DNA from: Methylocapsa sp. D3K7
Lineage (GTDB): Bacteria > Pseudomonadota > Alphaproteobacteria > Rhizobiales > Beijerinckiaceae
DNA: 64,000 bases
Reading direction: 5' to 3'
Assembly: GCF_029855125.1 (NCBI RefSeq)
Contig: NZ_CP123229.1
Coordinates: 124,001-188,000, forward strand
Shown piece by piece: positions 53,246 to 62,366 of this stretch; the first letter of the stretch is position 1, and every line of letters starts with the position of its first letter. The position numbers and the translations under genes were made by a program. The notes under the pieces are model-generated. The model was not told where the DNA came from, made no database searches, and saw only the letters and a list, made by a program, of their open reading frames with translations.

Positions 53246-53446
53246 CCAGCGGAAGAGTCCATCCCCATGCGTTATGGGGGTGGCGCCGAAGGCGCAACCG
53301 CCCCGGAAACGCTCAGGCCCACGGACCGCTCGGGGATGACACTCTGGAAAGCGATTTTCCTGCGAAGGAAAATCCACCGAAGGAGGTAACTTCGCTCGAA
53401 GCAAACTTTCGAACGAAGGAAATCTTTCAGGTTTCAGGACAGAGGG
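53246..53446 (+). promoter_or_regulatory. tandem glycine riboswitch controlling the gcv operon
   Basis: Two consecutive glycine aptamers precede gcvT. The first includes GCCGAAGGCGCAA (53285-53297) and CGCTCAGG (53310-53317) followed by GGACCGCT. The second includes ACCGAAGGAGGTAA (53376-53389) and TTTCAGG (53425-53431) followed by CAGGACAGAGGGG. These are the conserved core strings of the glycine riboswitch, which turns on glycine cleavage genes when glycine is plentiful. A short linker joins the two. I cannot tell from the sequence whether control is by termination or by start-site masking. Confidence 0.9.
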
Positions 53447-53509
53447 GGCAAAGCGTGGCGGCGACTGCCGCTGAGCTCATGCCGCCTGTTTGTCTTGCCG
53501 GGTATTTTG

Positions 53510-54679
53510 ATGTCTGAGCGCCAAACCGCAATCCCCGACGCTGCTGCTGCGAGCGATTTGGCCCGTACGCCCCTTTATGAGTTGCATCTCGCTCATGGCG
53601 CCCGCATGGTGGGCTTTGCGGGTTACGCCATGCCGGTGCAGTATTCGTCCGGCATCATCAGCGAGCATCTCCATACGCGGGCGCAGGCGGGGCTTTTCGA
53701 CGTCTCGCACATGGGCCAGGCGATTCTGGCGGCGCCTAAGGCCGCGTGCCGCCTGGAGAGGCTCGTGCCAGGCGATATCGAAACTCTTGCGCCTGGGCGG
53801 ATGCTCTATACGCAATTGCTCGATGCGCAAGGCCATATCCTCGATGATCTGATGGTAACCCGGCTGCCCGACGAAGGCGGTTGCCAACGTTTGTTTCTGG
53901 TCGTCAACGCCGCCACCAAGAAAGCCGATTTCGCCCATCTTGCGGCCGAACTGCCTGGCTGCGATTTGAAGATCCTCGAAGATCACGCGCTGCTTGCTTT
54001 ACAAGGGCCAATGGCCGCGGACGTTTTGAGCCGGCACCTTCCCTCCGCCGCGGCCGAAGGTATCTTGGCCATGCCCTTTATGTCGGCCACACGCCTTGTC
54101 TGGAACGGCATCAATCTCACCCTCTCGCGCTCCGGCTACACCGGCGAAGATGGTTTTGAGATTTCGCTTTCGGCGGCAGCCGCGCAAGCATTCGCGCAGA
54201 AATTACTTGCCGAGACGTTTGTCCGCGCCATTGGCCTTGGCGCGCGGGATTCGCTTCGTCTTGAGGCGGGCCTCTGCCTTTATGGTCATGATATCGATCG
54301 AACCATAGGCCCGGTCGAGGCGGGGCTCTTATGGTCGATTTCAAAGCGCCGCCGCGAGCAAGGCGGGTTCTTTGGCTATGAGCATATCAAGAGGGCGATC
54401 GAACAAGGTCCAACACGCCGCCGTGCCGGGTTTTTGCTGGAAGGCAAGGCTCCCGCGCGCGAAGGCGCGGACATCGCGACGCTCAAAGGCAAACTCATTG
54501 GCCGATTAACCTCCGGCGGCTTCGCCCCGAGCCTCGGCCGGCCGGTCGCGATGGGCTACGTCGACGCCGCTTCTGCGGTACCCGGCACCCAAGTCTCCTT
54601 GATGGTCCGAGGCAACCCGCTTGCCGCGAAAATCGTGCCGATGCCTTTTGTACCGCACCATTATTTTAGGGGAGCCTGA
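53510..54679 (+). CDS. gcvT: glycine cleavage system T protein (aminomethyltransferase)
   Basis: The 389-residue enzyme transfers the one-carbon unit from the aminomethyl-lipoyl H protein to tetrahydrofolate and releases ammonia. Motifs include TPLYELHLAHGARMVGFAGYAMPVQY, FDVSHMGQ, and the catalytic Asp region GHILDDLMVTR, and the C-terminal barrel VGRLTSGGFAPSLGRPVAMGYV-like sequence. The chosen ATG (MSERQTAIPD) follows a TTG five codons upstream. It lies behind the glycine riboswitch and its stop overlaps gcvH (TGATG). Confidence 0.97.
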   Translation: MSERQTAIPDAAAASDLARTPLYELHLAHGARMVGFAGYAMPVQYSSGIISEHLHTRAQAGLFDVSHMGQAILAAPKAACRLERLVPGDIETLAPGRMLYTQLLDAQGHILDDLMVTRLPDEGGCQRLFLVVNAATKKADFAHLAAELPGCDLKILEDHALLALQGPMAADVLSRHLPSAAAEGILAMPFMSATRLVWNGINLTLSRSGYTGEDGFEISLSAAAAQAFAQKLLAETFVRAIGLGARDSLRLEAGLCLYGHDIDRTIGPVEAGLLWSISKRRREQGGFFGYEHIKRAIEQGPTRRRAGFLLEGKAPAREGADIATLKGKLIGRLTSGGFAPSLGRPVAMGYVDAASAVPGTQVSLMVRGNPLAAKIVPMPFVPHHYFRGA

Positions 54680-55056
54680 TGTCCGACACGCACTACACGA
54701 CAAGCCACGAATACATAAGGGTCGATGGCGACGAGGGGATCATCGGGATTACCGATTATGCGCAAGCCCAATTGGGTGACGTTGTCTTTGTCGATCTGCC
54801 GCCCATCGGCAAGAGTTTGTCGAAAGGCACTGAGGCCGCGACCGTCGAAAGCGTCAAGGCCGCCGCCGAAGTCAATGCGCCGGTGTCGGGCACGGTCGTC
54901 GAGGTCAACAGCGCGCTCGCCGACACACCTGCTCTGGTCAATGAAGATCCCTCTGGCAAGGGCTGGTTTGTCAAAATCAAACTCGCCAATGCGAGCGAAC
55001 TCGCCACCCTGATGGACGAGAATGCGTATCGCGAATTTCTTAAAACTGTGTCCTGA
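54679..55056 (+). CDS. gcvH: glycine cleavage system H protein
   Basis: The 125-residue lipoyl carrier shuttles the aminomethyl group between P, T and L proteins. The lipoylated lysine is Lys60 in [15 protein letters not shown]. Beginning and end match the family ([46 protein letters not shown]). The start overlaps the gcvT stop by one base, so translation is coupled. Confidence 0.98.
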   Translation: MSDTHYTTSHEYIRVDGDEGIIGITDYAQAQLGDVVFVDLPPIGKSLSKGTEAATVESVKAAAEVNAPVSGTVVEVNSALADTPALVNEDPSGKGWFVKIKLANASELATLMDENAYREFLKTVS

Positions 55057-55082
55057 GACATCGGCATTCGAGGCAAGCAAAG

Positions 55083-56429
55083 ATGCGCTATCTCCCCCTG
55101 AACGCCAAGGATCGTGCCGAGATGCTGGCACGGGTCGGCGTCGCGAGTATCGACACGTTTTTTGCCGATATCCCTGCCCACAAACGGCTCGATCACGATC
55201 TCGATCTGCCGGCGCGCAAGACCGAAATGGACGTGGAGCGGCTGCTCTCTGGGCTTGCGGCAAAAAATGTGGCAGCGGGCTTGGTGCCGTTTTTCGTCGG
55301 GGCAGGGGCCTACAAACATCATGTGCCGGCGAGCGTGGATCATTTGATCCAACGCTCCGAATTCCTCACGAGCTACACGCCTTACCAGCCGGAAATTGCG
55401 CAAGGCACGTTGCAAACGATTTTCGAGTTTCAAACCCAGGTCGCGGCTTTGACCGCGATGGATGTCGCCAATGCATCCATGTATGATGGCTCGACCGCCA
55501 CGGTCGAAGCCGTGGCGATGGCGCGCCGGATCACCGGACGCAGCAAGGCCATTTTATCGGGCGGCTTGCATCCGCACTATGCCGAGGCTGTGCGCACCGT
55601 TTCGACGATGGCGGGCGAGGAGACGGAGGTCCTTGCGCCCGACATTTTCGCGGCTGAGGATCTTTTTTCTCTCATCGATGCGGACACATCCTGCGTTGTC
55701 GTGCAAAACCCAGATTTCTTTGGCAATCTCCGTGATCTTTCCGCTATCGCGGCAGCCTGTAAGACAAAGGGTGCGCTGCTTGTCGGCGCGTTCACCGAGG
55801 CTGTCTCGCTCGGCCTCGTCCAGCCGCCCGGTGCGATGGGCGCCGATATCGTCGCGGGGGAAGGGCAATCGATCGGCAATCGCCTGAATTTCGGGGGGCC
55901 TTATGTCGGGCTTTTCGCAACGAAAACAAAATATTTGCGGCAGATGCCGGGACGCCTCTGCGGGCAGACCGTGGATGCCTCAGGGCGGCGTGGCTTCGTC
56001 TTGACGCTCTCGACGCGGGAGCAGCATATTCGGCGCGACAAGGCGACATCGAACATTTGCACCAATTCCGGTCTCGCCAGTCTCGCCTTTTCGATTCACC
56101 TGACCCTGCTTGGCGAAACGGGCCTGCGGCGTCTCGCCAGGATCAATCACGCCCATGCAGTCAATCTCGCGGACCGGCTCGCGGCGGTTCCCGGCGTGCA
56201 GGTGCTGAACAAAACGTTCTTCAACGAATTCACGCTCAGGATTTTGGGGAACGCCGCACAAGCAATCGAGCGGATGGCTGAGATGGGCGTGCTTGGCGGC
56301 GTGCCTGTTTCGCGGCTTTTGCCGGGCAGGGGGCTTGATGATCTCATTCTCGCTGCCTCAACCGAAACCAACACGGATGCTGATCGCGAGGCATTCGCGG
56401 ACGCTTTGCAAGGAGCCTTGTCATGCTGA
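55083..56429 (+). CDS. gcvPA: glycine dehydrogenase (decarboxylating) subunit 1
   Basis: The 448-residue protein is the N-terminal half of the split P protein. Typical elements are [80 protein letters not shown] and [15 protein letters not shown]. It forms a heterotetramer with GcvPB and does not carry the cofactor lysine. It overlaps gcvPB by 7 bases. The two-gene P protein is typical of some alphaproteobacteria, while others have one long gcvP. Confidence 0.97.
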   Translation: MRYLPLNAKDRAEMLARVGVASIDTFFADIPAHKRLDHDLDLPARKTEMDVERLLSGLAAKNVAAGLVPFFVGAGAYKHHVPASVDHLIQRSEFLTSYTPYQPEIAQGTLQTIFEFQTQVAALTAMDVANASMYDGSTATVEAVAMARRITGRSKAILSGGLHPHYAEAVRTVSTMAGEETEVLAPDIFAAEDLFSLIDADTSCVVVQNPDFFGNLRDLSAIAAACKTKGALLVGAFTEAVSLGLVQPPGAMGADIVAGEGQSIGNRLNFGGPYVGLFATKTKYLRQMPGRLCGQTVDASGRRGFVLTLSTREQHIRRDKATSNICTNSGLASLAFSIHLTLLGETGLRRLARINHAHAVNLADRLAAVPGVQVLNKTFFNEFTLRILGNAAQAIERMAEMGVLGGVPVSRLLPGRGLDDLILAASTETNTDADREAFADALQGALSC

Positions 56430-57976
56430 TGCGGCCGAAGGAATCCATCGAGGTGGCCGTCCCGGAGAAGCAAACCTTCACCGGCAATCGCGGCCTCGAC
56501 ATCGAGGAAGGGCTGATCTTTGAAACTGGGCGCCCGGAGAATACCGGCGTCGATCTCGACGAACCGGCGCCCTTTGCGTATCGACTCGGCTCTCTTGAAC
56601 GCCAAGAACCAGCAGGCCTGCCGGGCCTGAGCGAGCCGGAGACCATGCGTCACTATGTGCGGCTATCGCGCATGAACTACGCGATCGATGCCGGAATTTA
56701 TCCGCTCGGGTCCTGCACCATGAAGCACAATCCCCGGCTCAACGAGGCGATGGCGCGGCTGCCTGGGTTTGCTGACATTCATCCTTTGCAGCCGCAATCC
56801 ACTGTGCAGGGCGCTCTTGAACTCATCGCCGAACTCGCCCGCTGGCTGATGGTCCTGACCGGAATGGACGCTGTCGCCATGTCGCCGCGCGCTGGCGCGC
56901 ATGGCGAGGCCTGCGGCATGATGGTGATCAAGGCAGCGATCGCCGCCAAGGGAGAAGGAGAAACCCGCAAAATCGTGCTCGTGCCAGAGTCAGCGCATGG
57001 CACCAACCCAGCCTCCGCAGCGGGCGCCGGGTTCGAGGTGCGTCCGGTTCCCGCACGCCCGGACGGCACGCTCGATCCGGCGGCCGTCAAGGAGAGACTT
57101 GGGCCGGACGTCGCCGCCATCATGCTGACAAACCCCAACACCTGCGGGCTGTTCGAAAAGGACATTGTCGAAATCGCCTCTTTGGTGCATGAGGCCGGGG
57201 CCTATTTTTATTGCGACGGCGCCAATTTCAACGCGATCATGGGCAAGACGCGGCCGGGCGATCTCGGCGTCGATGCCATGCATATCAATCTCCATAAGAC
57301 GTTCTCGACACCACATGGCGGCGGCGGACCGGGGGCGGGTCCCGTTGTCCTCTCATCCTTGCTCGCGCCTTTCGCGCCGATGCCGTTCCTGTGCCGGGAA
57401 GAGGACGGCTTGCGGCTTTTCGAGCATCCAAGTGAGGCGCCCGGCGCCCTTGGCCGGATTGCGGCGTTCCACGGCCAGATGGGCATGTTCGTGCGGGCCT
57501 TCGCCTATATGTTGTCGCATGGCGCCGATGGTTTGCGGCAGGCCGCCGAGGATGCGGTGCTCAACGCGAACTATGTCCGTGCGGGCCTCAAAGATCTGAT
57601 GTCGGAACCGTTCGGCGACAGGACCTGCATGCATGAGGTTTTGTTCGATGAGGCGTGGCTGAAGTCCACGGGCCTCACGGCGCTCGATTTCGCCAAGGCG
57701 ATGATCGATGAAGGCTTTCACCCGATGACGATCTATTTTCCTCTGGTGGCGCATGGCGCGATGCTGATCGAACCCACCGAGTCGGAATCGAAAGCCTCGC
57801 TTGATCTCTTCGTCGCAACCTTGCGGGATTTGGCGCTTGCGGCGAAGCGCGGCGCAATGGAACGCTTCGCCGGGGCGCCCCACCACGCGCCGCGAAGCCG
57901 TCTAGACGAGACCCGCGCGGCCCGAAGCCCGGTCCTGAAATGGGAGGAAAAATCTAAAATAACGCCCCTTACTTAA
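56423..57976 (+). CDS. gcvPB: glycine dehydrogenase (decarboxylating) subunit 2
   Basis: The 517-residue subunit binds pyridoxal phosphate and decarboxylates glycine. The Schiff-base lysine is Lys292 in [19 protein letters not shown]. Other conserved pieces are [44 protein letters not shown] and [12 protein letters not shown]. It lies last in the gcvTHPAPB operon. The C-terminus has an additional tail of about 30 residues ([19 protein letters not shown]) as in related alphaproteobacteria. Confidence 0.98.
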   Translation: MLMRPKESIEVAVPEKQTFTGNRGLDIEEGLIFETGRPENTGVDLDEPAPFAYRLGSLERQEPAGLPGLSEPETMRHYVRLSRMNYAIDAGIYPLGSCTMKHNPRLNEAMARLPGFADIHPLQPQSTVQGALELIAELARWLMVLTGMDAVAMSPRAGAHGEACGMMVIKAAIAAKGEGETRKIVLVPESAHGTNPASAAGAGFEVRPVPARPDGTLDPAAVKERLGPDVAAIMLTNPNTCGLFEKDIVEIASLVHEAGAYFYCDGANFNAIMGKTRPGDLGVDAMHINLHKTFSTPHGGGGPGAGPVVLSSLLAPFAPMPFLCREEDGLRLFEHPSEAPGALGRIAAFHGQMGMFVRAFAYMLSHGADGLRQAAEDAVLNANYVRAGLKDLMSEPFGDRTCMHEVLFDEAWLKSTGLTALDFAKAMIDEGFHPMTIYFPLVAHGAMLIEPTESESKASLDLFVATLRDLALAAKRGAMERFAGAPHHAPRSRLDETRAARSPVLKWEEKSKITPLT

Positions 57977-58012
57977 AGTAATACATAAACAGCGTATCTC
58001 GCTTTTCATGAC

Positions 58013-58036
58013 ATAAAGACTTGCTTATATCTTTAT
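58013..58036. promoter_or_regulatory. inverted repeat upstream of ahcY, possible operator
   Basis: ATAAAGA and TCTTTAT form a perfect 7-bp inverted repeat with a 10-base spacer, 60 bases before the ahcY start. AT-rich palindromes with this half-site are reminiscent of ArsR-type regulators (SahR group) that control ahcY and methionine genes in Proteobacteria. No ArsR gene is in the window; the assignment is inference. Confidence 0.4.
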
Positions 58037-58096
58037 TGCGCTCCTGAATAGGGCCTGCTATAGAGCCAAATCATCATTTTGGAGCGCCTAGATCCC

Positions 58097-59503
58097 ATGA
58101 CTCATTCGTCTCATGATTACGCCATCGCCGATATCGGGCTCGCCGGTTGGGGCCGCAAGGAAATTGCCATCGCGGAAACCGAGATGCCCGGCCTGATGGC
58201 GACCCGCGCGGAATATGGTCAAAGCCAGCCGCTCAAGGGTGCCCGGATCGCGGGCTCGCTCCATATGACGATCCAGACCGCCGTGCTGATCGAGACGTTG
58301 AAGGCGCTTGGCGCGGATGTCCGCTGGGCCTCATGCAATATTTATTCGACCCAGGACCACGCCGCCGCCGCGATCGCCGCGACCGGTACGCCAGTGTTCG
58401 CCATCAAGGGTGAAAGCCTCGTCGATTATTGGGACTACACGCATAAAATCTTCGAGTGGAGCGACGGCGGCACACCGAACCTCATTTTGGACGACGGCGG
58501 CGACGCCACCATGCTCATTCACCTCGGAATGCGGGCCGAGGCGGGCGACACGGCTTTCCTCGATAAAGCTGGTAACGAAGAGGAAGAAGTTCTTTTCGCT
58601 GCGATCAAGAAGCGGCTTGCCTTTATTCCCGGCTGGTACAGCAAATGCGGAAAAGCCATCAAGGGCGTGAGCGAGGAGACAACGACCGGCGTTCACCGCC
58701 TGTATTTGATGGAGCGCGATGGCAAGCTTCTTTGGCCCGCGATCAACGTCAATGATTCCGTCACCAAGTCGAAGTTCGACAATCTTTACGGCTGCCGGGA
58801 ATCGCTGGTCGACGGCATCCGCCGCGGCACCGATGTGATGATGGCGGGCAAGGTCGCGATGATCGCCGGATTCGGTGACGTCGGAAAGGGCTCGGCGGCC
58901 TCATTGCGCAACGCCGGTTGCCGGGTGTTGGTCTCCGAAGTCGATCCGATCTGCGCCTTGCAGGCGGCGATGGAAGGCTATGAAGTCACGACCATGGAAG
59001 ACGCCGCGCCACGCGCCGATATTTTCGTGACCTGCACTGGCAATGTGGACGTCATCACCCTCGATCACATGCGGGCAATGAAAGATCGCGCAATTGTCTG
59101 CAACATCGGACATTTCGATTCCGAGATTCAGGTCTCGGGTTTGCGCAATTTGAAATGGCACAATGTTAAACCGCAGGTCGATGAAATCGAGTTCACCGAT
59201 GGCAAGCGCATCATCCTGTTGTCCGAAGGGCGGCTGGTCAATCTCGGCAATGCGACGGGACATCCCTCCTTCGTGATGTCGGCCTCCTTCACCAATCAGA
59301 CCTTGGCGCAAATCGAGCTTTGGACGAAACAGGGCCACTACGATCGCAAAGTCTACACTTTGCCAAAACATCTCGATGAAAAGGTCGCAGCCCTCCATCT
59401 CGACAAGATTGGCGTGAAGCTGACCAAGCTTACGAGCGCGCAAGCCGAATATCTCGGACTTCCGCTGGCGGGGCCGTTCAAGCCAGACCATTACCGCTAT
59501 TGA
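58097..59503 (+). CDS. ahcY: adenosylhomocysteinase
   Basis: The 468-residue NAD-dependent enzyme splits S-adenosylhomocysteine into adenosine and homocysteine, and so relieves inhibition of methyltransferases. Diagnostic pieces are [16 protein letters not shown] at the start, [34 protein letters not shown], the NAD site [23 protein letters not shown] and C-terminal [25 protein letters not shown] chose the ATG giving [10 protein letters not shown]; a TTG six codons upstream is possible. It is monocistronic and lies after the gcv operon, consistent with one-carbon and methyl metabolism. Confidence 0.98.
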   Translation: MTHSSHDYAIADIGLAGWGRKEIAIAETEMPGLMATRAEYGQSQPLKGARIAGSLHMTIQTAVLIETLKALGADVRWASCNIYSTQDHAAAAIAATGTPVFAIKGESLVDYWDYTHKIFEWSDGGTPNLILDDGGDATMLIHLGMRAEAGDTAFLDKAGNEEEEVLFAAIKKRLAFIPGWYSKCGKAIKGVSEETTTGVHRLYLMERDGKLLWPAINVNDSVTKSKFDNLYGCRESLVDGIRRGTDVMMAGKVAMIAGFGDVGKGSAASLRNAGCRVLVSEVDPICALQAAMEGYEVTTMEDAAPRADIFVTCTGNVDVITLDHMRAMKDRAIVCNIGHFDSEIQVSGLRNLKWHNVKPQVDEIEFTDGKRIILLSEGRLVNLGNATGHPSFVMSASFTNQTLAQIELWTKQGHYDRKVYTLPKHLDEKVAALHLDKIGVKLTKLTSAQAEYLGLPLAGPFKPDHYRY

Positions 59504-59784
59504 TATAACACATAAGCCGTTTGGTTTGTAATCCAATGACATTTGGCTGTCCGGTTCGCCGGGCAGCTGCGCCGCAAACGATCGCGCTGCGAAACCACTA
59601 CGCCACCGAACCGATCGCGCCGGCACTCCGGACCAGGGCCATCATGCTGATCCAGAATAAGTGGCAAAAAAGCCTCATAAATGGGTTTTTCCAACGTCAT
59701 CCACAATTTCCTGGAAATCAGGGCTTTTGCGCTGACGCTCGACTGTTATCCTAAGGAGATTCGACACAGTTCTTATGCGTAAGG
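59504..59784. other. ahcY downstream region, no gene seen
   Basis: This noncoding stretch continues to the cold-shock gene at 59835, for a gap of about 330 bases. No convincing gene. It presumably holds the promoter of the cold-shock protein gene. The last 42 bases before that gene form the hairpin listed separately. Confidence 0.45.
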
Positions 59785-59826
59785 TTCGTTAGCGTTGCAG
59801 ATGACCGTCTTTGCAACGCTAACGAA
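59785..59826 (+). promoter_or_regulatory. perfect 15-bp hairpin in the leader of the cold-shock gene
   Basis: TTCGTTAGCGTTGCA, a 12-base loop, then TGCAACGCTAACGAA, without a mismatch. It ends eight bases before the GTG start of the double cold-shock-domain gene, immediately before the G-run that should act as ribosome site. It could be an RNA switch governing translation, or a binding palindrome in the DNA. Confidence 0.6.
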
Positions 59827-59834
59827 TTCGGGGG

Positions 59835-60428
59835 GTGACCTTGGACAACAAAAATCCCGTTTCGCTCCGGTACGATTTGGATACCACCGCCGATATGCCG
59901 GCGATCGACGCGGTTGAACTTGTTGAAATTTCCGGACGTGTGAAATGGTTTGACGCCGTCAAGGGCTATGGTTTCATCGTGCCCGACAATGGCGCCCCCG
60001 ATGTTCTTCTGCACATCGCCACGCTGCGCAAGGATGGTTTTAAATCCGCCGATGAAGGGACCCGCATCGTCTGCGAAGCGGTTCGCCGGGCGAAGGGGCT
60101 GCAGGTTTTTAAAATTGTTTCCCTTGACGGATCGGACGCGGTGCATCCGTCCGAATGGCGGCCGTCGCGCACCCGCGTTGAAGTTGTGCCCACGAGCGGC
60201 TTTCAGATCGCCATCGTCAAATGGTTCAACCGCTCGCGAGGATTTGGCTTTTTGACGCAAGGAGAAGGCACAGAAGATATATTTGTCCATATGGAAACAT
60301 TGCGACGCTACGGCATCGCCGAATTGCGGCCCGGAGAGAGCTTGCTAGTCCGCTTTGGCGACGGACCGAAGGGGCTTATGGCAGCCGAAGTCCGGCCGCT
60401 CGATGCTGTCTTACCCGTGCCGCACTGA
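59835..60428 (+). CDS. cold-shock protein with two cold-shock domains
   Basis: The 197-residue protein has two CSD folds joined by a linker. The first (about residues 31-98) has GRVKWFDAVKGYGFIVPDNGAPDVLLHIATL, and the second (about 124-190) has AIVKWFNRSRGFGFLTQGEGTEDIFVHMETL. In both, the RNP1 (KGYGFIV / RGFGFLT) and RNP2 (VLLHI / IFVHM) nucleic-acid-binding motifs are kept. Such double-domain proteins are characteristic of Hyphomicrobiales. They bind single-stranded RNA or DNA and act as RNA chaperones. The start is a GTG after a run of G; a TTG two codons on is possible. Confidence 0.92.
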   Translation: MTLDNKNPVSLRYDLDTTADMPAIDAVELVEISGRVKWFDAVKGYGFIVPDNGAPDVLLHIATLRKDGFKSADEGTRIVCEAVRRAKGLQVFKIVSLDGSDAVHPSEWRPSRTRVEVVPTSGFQIAIVKWFNRSRGFGFLTQGEGTEDIFVHMETLRRYGIAELRPGESLLVRFGDGPKGLMAAEVRPLDAVLPVPH

Positions 60429-60559
60429 CGTGGTTCCCGACGTATAGCGCTGTTGCAGCCGCGGGAGCATCGTCCTATGTGTGGCGGTCACGCTGGATTT
60501 TCGTGAAGGGTCCGGAATGTCGTGGGCGGTTGCGTAGCCTTATTTTAGGATTGCCGGGC

Positions 60560-61054
60560 ATGCAGGCTTTCAATGTAGCGCGGCAAATCGTAGTATTCAC
60601 GGTCCTTTGCGCCGCTTTCCTCATATTTAACACTGCAGCGGGATTGGCCGAGGATACGCCGTCGCGGCCGGACAGCGGTCTCGAAAAGCTCGTGATTGAT
60701 ACCGCCAGCGGATCTCACGAATTTTCGGTGGAGGTCATGCGCACCGGGCCGCAACGCGAACGCGGCCTCATGTTCCGCCGCTATCTTCCGCAAGACCGTG
60801 GCATGTTGTTCGATTTCGGGATCGAACGGCCGATCATGATGTGGATGAAAAACACCTATTTGCCGCTCGATATGATTTTCATCGGGCGCACCGGCAAAGT
60901 ATCTGGAATTGCACAGGACGCGGAACCTTTGTCCCCAAAAATTATTCCTTCGGGTGCCCCGGCCTATGGCGTTCTCGAAGTCAATGCCGGGACGGCGGCC
61001 CGGATCGATTTGAAGATTGGAGACCGTGTCCGTCATCCTATGTTTGGCAAATAA
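60560..61054 (+). CDS. exported DUF192 family protein
   Basis: The 164-residue protein has an N-terminal signal peptide (about residues 1-30, cut after LAE or nearby). The DUF192 fold is recognised by [50 protein letters not shown], and the C-terminal [22 protein letters not shown]. The function of this small beta-rich domain is not known. The open frame extends 113 codons upstream, but only the ATG at 60560 gives a signal peptide, and AGGA lies about ten bases before it. It ends about 110 bases before tRNA-Pro. Confidence 0.88.
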   Translation: MQAFNVARQIVVFTVLCAAFLIFNTAAGLAEDTPSRPDSGLEKLVIDTASGSHEFSVEVMRTGPQRERGLMFRRYLPQDRGMLFDFGIERPIMMWMKNTYLPLDMIFIGRTGKVSGIAQDAEPLSPKIIPSGAPAYGVLEVNAGTAARIDLKIGDRVRHPMFGK

Positions 61055-61161
61055 GACGGTTTGCCAGTGCCTGGGCGGGGTTCTGGGGCCCTGCCGCTCT
61101 TGTTCGCCGCACGGGCGCGTGATAGCGAAAGCCCGAGAAGACACGGCCGATCACGCCGATG

Positions 61162-61238
61162 CGGGGTATAGCGCAGCCTGGTAGCGCGGAAGTTTTGGGT
61201 ACTTCAGGTCGCAGGTTCGAATCCTGCTGCCCCGACCA
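61162..61238 (+). tRNA. tRNA-Pro(UGG)
   Basis: A 77-nt class I tRNA. Acceptor CGGGGTA pairs with TGCCCCG, the anticodon loop TTTGGGT gives TGG, the T arm has GGTTCGAATCC and CCA is encoded. The DNA character changes directly downstream. Confidence 0.97.
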
Positions 61239-61718
61239 GCTTTTTCAACAAATCAACGTTTGAATATTTTGGCAAACAGAGGTCTGCGCACCCCCGAGGC
61301 ATCCCGTCGAGACAGCGGACCTGCCTGCGTCGGTTCGGTGGCAGGGACGAGATATTTTGCCTACCGTTCGGTGGGAGGGCGTCGGTGGGCTTTCGTTGAC
61401 CTGCGGCCGCATCAACCTGATTTGACCTATTTCACAGGAAGGCTCGGCGGCTCGCGACTACGTGCCTTCGGAAGGCAGAAATGCCAGACGAGGAATTGTA
61501 CGGCGTGGAAACCGCTTGTCGGGGTTTCCACAGCCGTTCGAGCTCAGCCCAGCCGAACGATTGGAAACCCATTCAGAAACCAGTTCGGAAACCCGTTCAC
61601 CGCTAGCTTGGCTAATTCGACGTCTGGAGCTGATGGTAATGGGAGAGGAGGCTTTGGGCAGAATAGGATAGATCAGCATGTTAAAAGACGATGTTGGCCC
61701 TGCGATGGTAGTCTCAGG
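61239..61718. other. region after tRNA-Pro without a convincing gene
   Basis: This 480-base gap has several overlapping open frames, but none shows a known domain or start signal. It holds the three 12-base repeats at 61563-61598. The position just behind a tRNA gene is typical for integrated or decayed DNA, but no recombinase and no repeat of the tRNA 3' end is visible here. Confidence 0.45.
61563..61598. repeat. three tandem 12-base repeats
   Basis: GGAAACCCATTC, AGAAACCAGTTC and GGAAACCCGTTC follow each other without a gap. In one frame they read ETHS-ETSS-ETRS. They may be a decayed repeat or a chance amplification. A related GGAAACC occurs about 50 bases upstream. Confidence 0.55.
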
Positions 61719-62362
61719 CTACGCTGGACCTTGGTTGGGCCGGCGGACCGCTCTCACCTTGCCGCTGCTTCCGCCTCCGCAAAAGAATTGGTCGCTGCCA
61801 TTGGATTCGAGCCCTGATACGGTGACGCCGCGCGGCATCTCGATCCGCTCCAACACCTCTCCCGTTCGCGGATCGATGCGCCTCAGATCGCTTTCGTCGC
61901 CTTCCCAGGTGCCGTGCCACAGCTCGCCATCGACCCAGGTCACGCCGGTGACGAAGCGGCTGGACTGGATTGTGCGCAGCACCCTGCCGGTCTCGGGATC
62001 GACCTGGTAGCTTGCGCTCCCGGTATTGACCCACCCACAGCGTGCCCTCGGCCCAGGCGAGCCCAGAATCGCCGCCACCGCCGGGGAGCCGGGATCGAGG
62101 AGAGCACGCGACCGGAATTCGGATCGATCTTCTGGATGCGGTTCTCAGCGATCTGGAACAGATGCTCGCCGTCGAACGCGGTGCCCGCATGCCCAGCGAC
62201 GTCGATCGAGCGCAGCTTGTTTCCACTTACCGGATCGAAGGTGTTCAGCCGGTTGCCGGACGCAAACCAGACATGCTTGCCGTCGAACGAGACACCATTG
62301 ACCCGTTCGACCTCGGGGAAGGGCCCGTATTCGCGGATGACTTCTGCCTTGGATGTTCTCAT
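61719..62362 (-). pseudogene. frameshifted beta-propeller (YncE/glutaminyl-cyclase-like) protein
   Basis: A continuous homologous protein is spread over three frames. The first starts at ATG 62362 (MRTSKAEVIREYGPFPEVERVNGVSFDG) and runs to about 62083 (NSGRVLSSIPAP); the second carries GGGGDSGLAWAEGTLWVGQYRERK to about 62008; the third carries YQVDPETGRVLRTIQSSRFVTG and the rest to 61719. The repeated DGKHVWFAS, EGTLWVGQY and DGELWHGTW pattern is that of a small propeller similar to PQQ-like or glutaminyl-cyclotransferase-like proteins. Two frame changes, near 62080 and 62008, break it. They may be sequencing errors or real decay. The ATG and upstream coding pattern are intact. Confidence 0.7.
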
Positions 62363-62366
62363 TCTT

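Noticed and set aside
61260..61817. 185-codon frame after tRNA-Pro as a possible integrase remnant
   Set aside because: No tyrosine-recombinase residues (R-H-R-Y) could be seen and no start signal; the frame runs into the decayed propeller gene.
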